Assembly: GCA_030141605.1 (NCBI GenBank)
Contig: JAQGDQ010000354.1
Location: 126,001-155,960, forward strand
Length of the DNA: 29,960 bases
Origin: Tubiluchus corallicola
Lineage: Eukaryota; Priapulida; Priapulimorpha; Priapulimorphida; Tubiluchidae
Direction: 5' to 3'
Shown here: piece by piece, positions 8,272 through 20,400 of the stretch
Position numbering within the stretch: the first letter of the stretch is position 1
Layout of the letters: every line of letters begins with the position of its first letter
Translations under genes and position numbers: made by a program
Notes under the pieces: model-generated
What the model was told of the DNA's origin: nothing
The model's database searches: none
The model's input: the letters and a program-made list of their open reading frames with translations, nothing else

Positions 8272-8407
8272 ATGACAAAAATGGATCGACCAGAAAAAGA
8301 ACAAAAGTTTTCCAATCCTTTTGTGAGACCTTCTATGACTGTCTCCGGCGCTGCCAAGGTGGCAGATTATTTACCTGCTCAAAAGACTGTAAAAGGTGTT
8401 GTTGCAG
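8272..8407 (+). CDS. SLC25A1: SLC25A1 exon 1 (start codon exon)
   Basis: It begins [17 protein letters not shown] and ends KTVKGVVAG, which joins directly to the first carrier helix. The ATG at 8272 has A at -3. A second in-frame ATG at 8281 (aaaATGG) also has a good context, so the protein might start there. The frame is open upstream but has no ATG. The donor is GCAG|GTAGGT, phase 1. The assignment rests on the exact join to exon 2 ([12 protein letters not shown]). Confidence 0.85.
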
Positions 8408-11400
8408 GTAGGTTCAAATAGTTGCAAGCTTTTTGTTGGCATTATCGTCATGAATATACGACGCATTGCAGAGCTTTCAATTATTTACTTTTTAAACAGC
8501 TGTAACAAATGGTTAGTCCAAAATAACTTGTTAGTGTAAGAAGTTGGATGGAATCTATTGTACTGAGTTACATTATTAATCGTAAATTATACCGGTACTA
8601 TACTACTATTACTAGAAATGATTCCAAGCCAGCAAGGGTTCATTAAAGGTCATTTGCATTTTACTAGTTTGATACTATTTTTTGTAGTGTTACTTAAATG
8701 CTTGATAAAGGAAGTCCTTTTTGAGGGTAATTTAAATTCACCATCTGCATGGTGAGCAGTTTTCAGCTTATGCAGATCCAATTTTAAGTGTAATAGTAAT
8801 ACTGGCATTGGTTGTCACTGTAAAGTTTAGCCAAACTAGGCTTAACGTCATTTATATGTGGAGCACCTAGTAGGTAAACTGCTCTTCAGTGGGAGATTGT
8901 TCGAATCATTAACAACTCTATGCTTATACAATTTTGAGTTTCTAGTGGTATTACCTCGTTGTTTTATCAGTTTTCTATGTTGACCTCTTAGAATCCTGGC
9001 AATGTAGATCAGTTGACTATGTCGTATTCGATTAAACTCAATTTAAGTTGAATTCTTTTATTATACAACAAAATTGAAATATGGTTTAACTCATAATAAT
9101 TTTTCTGTAACCATATTAAGTTTTAATCAGCGAACGTTTAAAATAGTCTATTTACATTTTACCATTATTTTATCAACAGCAAACGTATTATGTGATACAA
9201 ATTATGCCATATTATATATAAAACAAACTTCAATACTCTGCATAAGATTTATGCCACTAAAATCCTTTATTGACTTCAAAATGAAATCTCAATTTTATAA
9301 ATTATCTACAAAAAAGGTTCTTGGAATGACTTAACTAAGGTTAGCATTAAGGACAACCCAACAGCCTAATAGTAAATAATGTAAACATATCAGCTACACT
9401 TTTCTTTTCTGTTATGAAATTCATTTAAATTTAATATTAACATACTTTATTTAAATTTTACATCTGTTGTCAATTTTTTCGCTAGCTTGGTGCCCTAAGC
9501 ACGTGCTTAGTCTGCTCATGTGTTAATTCCAGGGATGAGAATTTTCCGTGGAATTCCGAGTTTTTGGAAGACTAGTAGTGCCATTTTTGTAAATCGCATG
9601 AATTCTTTGAGAAAATTTTTACTGACCCAGTACATTGTTTCACAAACTGACCGCTAGGTGGCCACCCGTCACTTTGTTTACATCACGTACATCAGCATAA
9701 CCACGTGTATGTCTCTATGTATAAAAATATAGAATCAATTGTGCGGAGTTATTTGAGTTAATTGCAGACAGTTTTTATATACTTTTGCATAGGAGCAGCC
9801 AGTACTTAGGCGTTTTTGAGACAATTAGGTATCATGTATCCTTGATAGTTGGGTATTTTAAATTATGCATGAAACAAGGTAATTGATATTTTAAGTCCAC
9901 TTAGAGGCTCCCTTGAACCCCAATAGGTGCTTACGCGGCCCCCAAACCCCCGGCCTGTTTCAGAGTTTTTTGCAATTTGTCATTCTCATCCCTGTAATTT
10001 GGCCCTGTATATGAAATGCAAATATATATACATATAAGTGTTGCTCCGGATACAATTTCTTGCCAGACAGCGAGTAGCAGATATCATCGAATATTTCCTC
10101 AAATTGACTTCCGGATTCGGATTATAACCGGATAGGTTAGCTAAGTTTCGGATCGGATGTGCGGATCAGTTCAGATAATGAAAAATTAGTAAATGTTTGC
10201 AAACCTTAGCATTTTCATTTAATCTATCATCGTAAAGGACCTGCCCTGAAGATATACCATATTGCCACACACAAACAAAAAAAGATGTGTAAAATTTTCA
10301 TCTTGAAAACACAAACATATATTAAACCAGTCTCTAAGTTTATTGGTAATATTTTATTTAGTTATTTTCGTCTGTTAATTTATCTGAAAACCGTTTTCAA
10401 TTGCACGTTACGAAAACCAGAAAGCGAATATTTGCGAATATCAAATTTTTATAACTACCGGATCATATCAGATATGAATACCTGCAAAATTGCGCGAATA
10501 TCACCATTTTCGGATATCCGTAGCAAAACTAATATATATGTACGTCTTTCTCGTGGGACCTCAGTCAAGTAGGAAAGTTGTGCCAGCATATTATGATCAA
10601 AGTTGAGCATTGTCCAGTAAGTTAAAAGCTGAACAGTGGTAGGTATATTCACCAGGTTGCAGTCCTAGTGTTTTATATTATTGTAAATTCACATCACTCC
10701 ATGTTTAATTAGTCGTTGGTTCGTATCTGAGCTGAACTGCTTTTTGGTCACATTGTTGGCATCTGTCTATTGCCGTTTGATTGATTTATTCTGTGTCTCT
10801 TTCATTGCTTAAACAAAAGTGTACAATTTTTTTGTTTTACTGAATTCCATTTTGTCTTAATAAGTAGTTCCATTTTACAAGGATGAGAATTTTCCCCGCA
10901 TACGTGGAATTCCGAGTTTTTTGAAGACCAGTAGTGCCATTTTTGTAAATCTCATTTAATTCGTTGAGAAAATTTTTACGGACCCAGTACATTATTTCAC
11001 AAGCTGACCGCTGGGTGGCAGGCCGTCGCTTTGTTTACATCGTGTACATCAGTGTAACCACGTGTATATCTCTATGTATAAAAATATAGAATCAATTGTG
11101 CAGAGTTATTTGAGTCAATTGCAGACAGTTTTTATATACGTTTGCATAGGAGTGGCCAGTACTTAGGCGTTTTTGAGAAAATTAAGTATCATGTATCCTT
11201 CAGCTTTTAAGCTTCGGTCAAATTCCTGTTGATAAATTTTGTTTTATCTGACACCTACTGGACAGTTTACTACTGCTGGCGCTTTTGAGAAGCTTTAAAA
11301 ATTTTCAAATGTATATAATGAATATCTTCTTTCATAGAGATAAAAATAGGTTTTGAATTTTACAGGGGCAGCGAAAGTTACTAGACAGGCTGACAGTCAA

Positions 11401-14400
11401 TGATAAAAGATAACAGTTGTGCATATTATATGCTCACTGTTGAAATTTCACAGTTCACTTTGAAACTCAGCCCTTTGCTGAGTTTTTTTAACTTTCCAAT
11501 GTCAACTTATCTTTGTATTCAGCCTTTCTCAGCTGGTAATTAAAAATTTTTGGGCTGGTAAAATTCTTGCAACTTGTTGACAGCTACACTGACAGAAAGA
11601 TTCTTTGCAGATTTTTTTGCATAAGATAATAAACCTCTGCTGCTTTGCGGTAATATATCTTTGTAGCTTCATCTTTTAACAGTATAGACATACAGGCTTG
11701 TAACCAGCTAATGTAACTTGGATCTAAATTGGATACCAGTAAAAAATTTTGCAGAAAATTTTTAGTGAATATATCATTAAAGTCAGGCAAGAATTTATGT
11801 AGTGTAATAATTAAAAAGGAGAAAACTCTTTTAAACCAAATATGAAAAGTTTTTAAAAAATTGTGAATTTTACAGTAGAATGACATTTTTTTGATATTCT
11901 ATTTGTGTGTTTTAATAACTTGAAAACTGGACAATTGAAGGAACAAACATAGCTTATCCCTGTTGCAGGCACCACATCAAGGAAAATTTTCATTTTGTTT
12001 ATTAAAATTTATAGACAAACAAAGTGACGGTATAAATTTTGTTTTGATAACAAAAAGTTTAATCTAAGCGGAAAATGCAACTTCTCATTCTCCACGTTTT
12101 GTATTCATCCGCCTAAGTAGAAAATAATCCTTACTAAGCATATTAATTAGGTCAAAACACGTCAAATTACTAATTATTGGGAAACTGGCATTTTTAACTA
12201 TAGCTTATTTTTGGCAAACAGCACAAGAAAATTAAATACCAGTGTCTTCAAGCCAAATTAACAAATTTAAAGCCAATTTAACTCTTGCGTAAGAACATTT
12301 CAAGTCACATGAAAATTACACACAAGTTACATCTACAGGGGTGGGTAGAGGTAGTATAACTGTATTACTACATGGGTGGTAATAATTTTTGAGCTAACTA
12401 CTACATTAATAATTATAATCAGCTGCGGAAGTGACTTTGGATTTTGGTGTAAACAAAGCAGCAAAATCTTGGATAAGTGGCAAAAAATTGTTCTGTAAAA
12501 ATGGGCTAACATTCAGTGTTAAACAGTGTATGTAATGCTAAAAAATGCTAAAAAATCAAATTTTAAGTAAGTATTGTGAGTAATCAAAATTTTTATCACT
12601 ATCCATCCTCACAGTAGTGGCATCTTAATCAAGTTATCTTAATTTTACATACTATTAACAAATAATAGTATTTCTATCTTTTATATCATCTCATATATGA
12701 GCTTCATTCATTACATCATTCCATTTTAAGCACTAATGTTCTTTTTTATCATACGATTCACTTAAATTTTCAGATTATTTCCATTACTTTTTTTCTTTCA
12801 CTGTGTGGGACAATCTAACAAGCCCTGCTTTTTGATTGCCTGCAACACATTTACATTCGTATATAAGTGAACAGTGTTTGAGGCTTTTCCTGTGCAGTAT
12901 TTCTTATTTGTATTACGTTCATTGTAGGCCCTTTCACAAGATATTGTACATGAAACTATTGTAAATGTGTAATGTGAAATAAATGACTTATTATATACGT
13001 ACTCATGTGATCATCAAGTTGTGCTTTAGACCAAAGTTTCTATTTAGAAAAACTTTGTGCAAAGTGATCATTAAGTAATTTGAAAAGAGGTAACCTACAG
13101 CTCCAAATATGATGTAGAACAATTCCCCATAACTAACTAATAAGTCACCATTACATGAGGGAGCATCTACCATGCATGTTTGCATGTTTACTGTATCTTG
13201 ATCAAGATTTTCTACAAGTTCATGGCATAAGCTTACAACTAAGCAAAGCACTGGTGTAAGTTTGTTAAAGACTTTACGAGTGTTAACACCATTGCTGCTA
13301 GTGGCACGAGTCATAAACTGCTCGTGACTGTGGACAGTTTTATTCTAGGATCTTTGTCAACAGGAATGTTCCACTCCTAAGGCAAACTTTAAAGCAAAAC
13401 CAGACCCAATCTTAAACTGTAGGTCAAAACAATCTACTCTTTAAAATATTGAAAGGAAACACACTACTTTTTCTAAAATGACTTGCGTGAAAGAATTATT
13501 ACCACACAAACACAATTTCACGTTCGCGCCACTAGTTCTTTGCTGTTACATGCATTTCGCCATTCATTAGTTAGACAGGCACTAGCGCTTGCATTTCGGA
13601 AATGCATTGCACAAAAAAACAGATGCTGTACCTCTCAGTTCAGATGTGTTCGTTTGTGACAAACTGCACAAGTTCGATAGCTCATGCGTGAGCACAGCGG
13701 TAAATTTGAAATTTGAATTTTTATCTTAAAACTTGCCTAGTTTTAGTACAACACGCTGAATATCTTACAGTAGCACTGTACTTCAATTTTTGCTTTCGCA
13801 TGCACATGCAACACGCTCGTGGAATATTTTTGCTGTTGAAAACTGTGTTAGTTTGTGATGTCATCAATAATTGGGCTCATCTGCCATAAACTATTATTTT
13901 AATCTATTTTTAATTATCAGAAATACTTTGGAAGTATTAATTGTGTTAAAAAGTATACTTTTTATCTTTCCAAAATAGACTTGAAAATGGGGACTTGAAA
14001 AAGTAGAAAAAAATCTTCCTGTCTTCCTTTAATAGGTCAAGATTTCTATAGTGAATAAAATAATAAAAATTTAGTTCAAAATTAAAATTATTTGCTGCTG
14101 TAGTCTATACAAAGTCACAGTTTTTGGAGTCAGTTTTGTGAAGAATTAGATCAAATTAGAAAAATAGATCATAGAAATTGGCTTTGTAAGTACATGAAGT
14201 TAATACGACGTTACTTTCTGTATAAAAACTTATGTTAGAATCTTTGAGCATTTCTATGAATATCCCTGGTAAATAGTAATTAATGTATGGTAGTTATATT
14301 GTTTAAATTTCTCAAATGTGTTGTTTGTTGATGCCATAACTACTGTGTAGGCCACATAAGTGAATGTTTTCAGGGGCGTGTCAAGACTTTACGACTCCCT

Positions 14401-17400
14401 AGGCTGACAGTGCTCTCCCGTCCATCTCCATTGTGAATCTATGATTGTTTTTGTAATGGGCTGATGAAGCAATTACTTGTGGTGTATTAGAAGTTTACAC
14501 CATTAACCTAGTGTTTACGTGGTCAGTATTAATTACACGTATTTGCATAACACTTATATTCATGAAGGCTGTGCAGCTGCTTGTTGTGTAATACTTTGCA
14601 CCTCTTCGTTATGTGGTACTTATATAAAAGTTTCGCCCAGTAACTGCCTGTGGTGTGTTATGAAATTCGCCTTTTACATGAATATGAAAGTATACACATT
14701 TTCCGAGGAGAGTAAGAATTTTTTCTAAAATGTGACGCCCCTCAAACTTTGGTGCCCCTAGGCTATGGCCTAGTTAGCCTGTTGGTTACTACGAATCCGG
14801 GTGTTTTAAACTGTTTTCATTCTGTTATTTCTTAAATCGAGAAAGGTGGCATCTGGGGATTTGCAAGCATAATTTACATTGAATATCAACTTACTGAAAA
14901 GAAAAAATACAAAGAATTACTATGTTTTTCATGAACCTGAATGTGCACTATTTTCGTGAATGCCACCAAGCTGTACTGACCAATCAGAATACAGCATTCA
15001 GCTCACACCTACTTCAATGTAACGGATCTCTATGTTACAAGTTCACTCTGGCACGGCGCCTATTTTTAGTGCAGAGCTTTTCGCGCACCTTGAACTGTGT
15101 GAAGCAGTGTAAGAACCTGGATAAATATAGAGTCTTGCTCTTAAACGTGTTTGCGGGTAGTAGTGGTCTGCATTGGTACGTTTTGAGATGAAGCACCCTA
15201 TACACTGTAATGTTGCTTCATTGATGCCCTTGACAAAGTACTCTTTATACTTGACCCAGTTTTTTTTTCAATTCAATTTATTTATCTCTTTATATAGACA
15301 TAGATGTAGACATAGACATAATATCTTTATAGTGTTACAATAAAACATGATTAATAAAAGAATCTCTAATAAATTTTGAAAAATGGTTAAAATGTATAGA
15401 TAGATCTAGAATTAGAGAAAGGATAGCGAAAAGACAATAAAGTCACCTAGTCTGCTATCCTTTACCGAATATAGATAAAATGATTTTTTAGACGCTGGTG
15501 GGCATTAATGTTATCAGTTTAATTTAGGAAACATTAGTAATTTTTAAAATTATGACATTTTCTATATAATCCAGAGAAAAGAATATACATGTAATTTAAT
15601 TAGCGGTCAAAATAAGGTCGGTCTTGATTAAACTAAAAATTGCATTTAGATTTTATGTGAAATACAGGTCAAAATTGTTATGAAATGATAAAAACACTTT
15701 GGGTTAATAATGCTAATAATAACCCAGTCGAAGCTGTCCAAATGAGAGCTTTCAATATGTTACTGGAACTAATGAACTTGTCGTATGAAAGTCAGTTAAA
15801 ACAAATAGGTTTAACTACATTAGCTTTTAGACGTTTACGTGGCCAGCTAATTGATGTATACAAATATGTATCTGAAGTTTACAGCTGTGATGATTGTCCT
15901 GTTAAATTAGAAGTACTTCGCACAGCAAGATCAGGTCCTATTCTTCATAAATCAAGAACTACACACAAAACTGGTAAATACGACTATTTTTCTTATACGA
16001 TGCCAGAAATCTGGAATAGATTGCCCCGTGATGTGAGAACATCTGTAAATTCATTTAAATCAAAATTAGATAGACGCTATGAACATCATCCATTGAAATT
16101 TAATCACCGTGCTAATTGGAACATGCCTATGACAAGGATGCTGGATTATATATTATAGTGAGAAAACCTGTCAGTGGAGTCACCTAGGTGTTGATGACAA
16201 TCTATTGTATGTGCAATTTGTCGCAATTACAGTTGAAGAACTATTTGTCTCAAAAGCTATATTATAACTACTGGAAATTTACTACTACTATAAACTGCTA
16301 CTACTTAGAGTATAACAGGAGAGACAGTATTATCTTTACTAGCATATATTACCACAATTTTGTGTTATTGTTGTATAAATTATAGCACATTATCTTGTAT
16401 ATTACGTGTATAATTTACCTATTGTACATTGTATTATTATATTCTATACTATTCTGCGAGAAATGCTTGGTTTCCGTCACTCGCTCGAGGGCCCCTCTGG
16501 GGGATCTTAGAGATCCATAGTTAACTCTTCATTTCTGACTTCGGTTCATGACGGGCTGGCAACCCTAGTGACATGTGATCTTAGGATTCGCATCAGTCAT
16601 TGTACTTTTTATATATAAAAAGAGTAATATGTATTGCATTTTGCATGTGATCATGGGTAAGTTTTGCTTTGAAAATTTTCAGCAGCTAAAATTCACTCAC
16701 ATGCTGTTCGATTTTAGTCACAAATTTAAGAAATAAGCGATGTGTTCATCACTTTTGATAAATTTGGATTATTTGGATTTTTTTGTACATTTTTTGATAA
16801 CTCACATTCATTCACCATTGTTTTGTTTACATTTTACTTTCATTACTTTGTAGTTAGAAGCGTATTTATCAATAGGTTAACTAAGCCATAGCCTAGGGGC
16901 ACCAACAATTGAGGGGCTTCACGTTATAGAAGAAAATCTTATTCTCCTCGGAAAATGTGTATACTTTCATATTCATGTAAAGTGCGTATTTTGTAACACG
17001 CCACAGGCAGTTATTGAGCTCATTTTCTATATAAGTGCCACATAACGAACAGGTACAAGGTATTACACAACAAGCAGCTGCGCACCTGCTTGCAAATACA
17101 CGTAATTAAAAACTAGGTTAATAGTGTAAACTTCTAATACACCACAAGTAATTGTCTAATCCCGTCATTACATAAGCAACCATAAATTCACAATAGAGGT
17201 GGGCGGGACAGCAGTATCAGCCTAGGGTGTCGTAAAGTGTACATGCAACCCTGATTGTAATAATATTTTTGCAAACAGGTGAAAAAATAAACAAATTCTT
17301 TCTTCTTGCTTCAGGAGGTCTTACTGGTGGCATAGAAATCTGCATCACATTTCCTACAGAATATGTAAAAACACAGCTGCAGCTAGACGAGAAATCAGCA

Positions 17401-20400
17401 AAGCCACGTTATACGGGTATTTTTGACTGCGTAAAGAAAACGGTCGGTCGTCATGGTGTTAAGGGACTATACAAAGGCCTGAGTGTCCTTATCTATGGCT
17501 CGGTGCCCAAATCAGCTGTTAGGTTTGTACATCTATGACTTGTCATGGTCATTGACAGTGTTTAGAGTAGACTCCATGATATTAAAGCAAAGCCAGACCC
17601 AGTCATAAACTGTATGTCAAAGCAACTTACTCTTCAAAATATTGAAAAGAAATGCATTCCCACCCTGCATTCTGTAAACATACTGAAAAGTATAACGATA
17701 ATAATAGGTTAAGTTAATTTGTATAATAGATTGCTATAATAGTATGGATAATGGATATACTATACTTACTATAAATATACTATAATGTATCAGACAGTGC
17801 TTTTCTAAGGCTTGCCATGGTCATAAGCATAGAGGAAGTCAAAATGTTCATTAGAGCAAAACTGTACCCAATCCTAAACTGTAGGTCAAAACAATCTGTT
17901 CTTTAAAATATTGAAAGGAAACATACTATTTTTTTCAAAAATGACTTACGTGAAAGAATTATCCAGACAAACACAAATTCACATTCGCGTCGCTAGTTTG
18001 CTATCTTACAGTGGCACTGTACTTCAATTTTCACTTTTGCTAACACGTGCAACACGCTTGTGGAACATTTTTGCTGTTTAAAATTATGTTACTTTGTGAT
18101 GTCACCAATAGTTGGGCTGGCTCGCCGTTTATTAAATTTTTAATCTATTATTTAATTATCAGAAACACATTTGCAGTATTAATCATGTTAAAATGTATAT
18201 TTTATTAGACTTGAAAATGGGTTAGGGTACAAAAAATCATCCTCTCTTCCTTCAAGCTTACTGTATTATTGAAAGAACCAACCTTCGTTAAAAATTTTAA
18301 AACATAAATATCAAAAACGCGACAAGCGATTTGACTGCAAAATCTAGCAGTCATCTTCAGTGTGACAGAGTTTACAGACAACAACGTGGATTAAACGCCT
18401 CCTCTGCTCATCAAATGATGTGGCTTTAATCGTAATCAGAAAGCCTTATTTGTCTTGTATGCATCACTTGCAAAATAGCATTATTTTAAATGTGAATGTC
18501 ACCATTGTGATGCCTCTTCTAAGAGAAAGTGTGATTTAATAAAGATGTAAGTTAAATTTTTATTTAATACAAACAGCAATTGTTCTATTTGTTATATTCA
18601 ATTTCAGTGGCGGCCCGTGTATAGGTATTGTGGAACTGCAGCGCTCCTATTTTCAGAAAGATAATATCTTTATACTTGTACAGAACTAGAGCACGTGGGG
18701 GTAATAATGTTTGCTTCACAGTCCACCACTGTACCCCCAGCAACGTGGTGTTTGGCTGTTGTGCACATGCGGCCATGTGCACACGTCTGAGCCCAGGTAG
18801 AGAAAGTACTGTCGCTCACACAGTTTCTTGGCAGTTGTCACGTACTTAAACCGCTTGAACTGCGACAATTTAGGTTATTAGTAAGCAAATAATATTTTTT
18901 TAGGATTTTATCAAGTTTATATATAAACTTTCATATGTTTGTTTGTTTAAAATTACAATTACAAATTGCAACAGTAAAATTACACGTTTGCTTCATTTTA
19001 CACAGTATTAAAACAATGACTAAACATTTTCTGAAGCAGCACCTCCACTAATTTTAGCTACGAGCCGCCACTGCATGGACCATGACTTATTTTACATAAA
19101 AGATTTTTCCTGTCATTTCAGGTTCGGCACGTTCGAGAAACTTAAATCTGCTGCTGTAGATGAAAAGGGCAACTTACAGCCTATAATGAGATTATTATGT
19201 GGCTTAGGAGCCGGTATATCGGAAGCCATCTTTGCCGTTACACCTATGGAGACTGTAAAGGCAGGTCAACCATATCATTTATTCATTTTTAGTGGGTTAC
19301 ATATATATCTACGTTGGTGATTGGTGATGAATAGATTAATTGAACTGATCTCAATTACAACCATGGATAGATCAATATAATAGAATAGCAATTCAGTTAA
19401 TCGAGATTCATCAAGAGCAAAATATACGAGTTACACGCTGATAAAAAGACGGTATTTTGGCACAATCTTTGCATTTTTCTCTTCATTTTTCTCACCTTAC
19501 ACGATGCGCGCAATTGCAAACCTCAGTGTTGCAAACTGGATGCTTCAAATTTATTAGCGCTTGCCTGTCGTGTCGTGATGTAGTCATAGAGCAGTTAACA
19601 AAAAAGTGACGCGTGTATTTTGCAATTTGATTCAGTTCCCTATTTGAAAATTTATTTAAATTTCTGTTTGGCTAGCTTACTTTTCACTTCATTTAATTTG
19701 TTTTTTATTATTTTTTATTTCATATTATTGTATTATTTTGCATGTTTTTCTCATTTTGAGTTATACATGGACGATATGACAGCTTGAATTTTCATCATTT
19801 TTATATTCATTTGTACCACAGTATTTGGCTTTTACTTACCATTGCTTTTTCTTCATCATTTTCCGGTATGTTTACATATTTTTTATTGCATTTTCATCCT
19901 TCAGTTATTTAAAGTTGATTAGTGAATTTTAAACAGATCAAGTTGCTAAGTAAAATAGTAATAATGTAATTTCACTACTATTCATGAGTGAAATAGCTAC
20001 AGTGTCATCCCAATAATTACATACATACATTGAAGGATGGCTTGACTAGTTGACCGTCTAGGTTGTTGTTTGCAAATATAGTTTATTGAGTACAAAAATA
20101 GCAGACAGCGACAAAAGCCCTGAAGAACTTTATAGGTTATATTTCACTGCAACCGTAGATAGATTTGGCTAAAATACTAAAAATTGTCACAAAAGATTAA
20201 TCACGGTTATCGAATTACAAGAACGAGATATAATCGAACTACAAAATTTCATAATTACCCTTCATTAGTCTATGTCCACTTCTTTCTACTTACTTTACTT
20301 TATTTAGCTTTGTGTATTTCTGCTGTTGCATTTAATGCAATCTTTTTCGTTGTGTGTAAAAAGTCGCTAATTTTACCATTTACATACGTTTGTCAGCAAT

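Noticed and set aside
8061-8357. Minus-strand open frame opposite carrier exon 1
   Set aside because: Antisense shadow of SLC25A1 exon 1 and its CpG-rich leader; no similarity of its own.
17279-17314. Earlier acceptor for carrier exon 2 (aaacag|GT) adding [11 protein letters not shown]
   Set aside because: The later acceptor has a far better pyrimidine tract and restores the family's uninterrupted [12 protein letters not shown].
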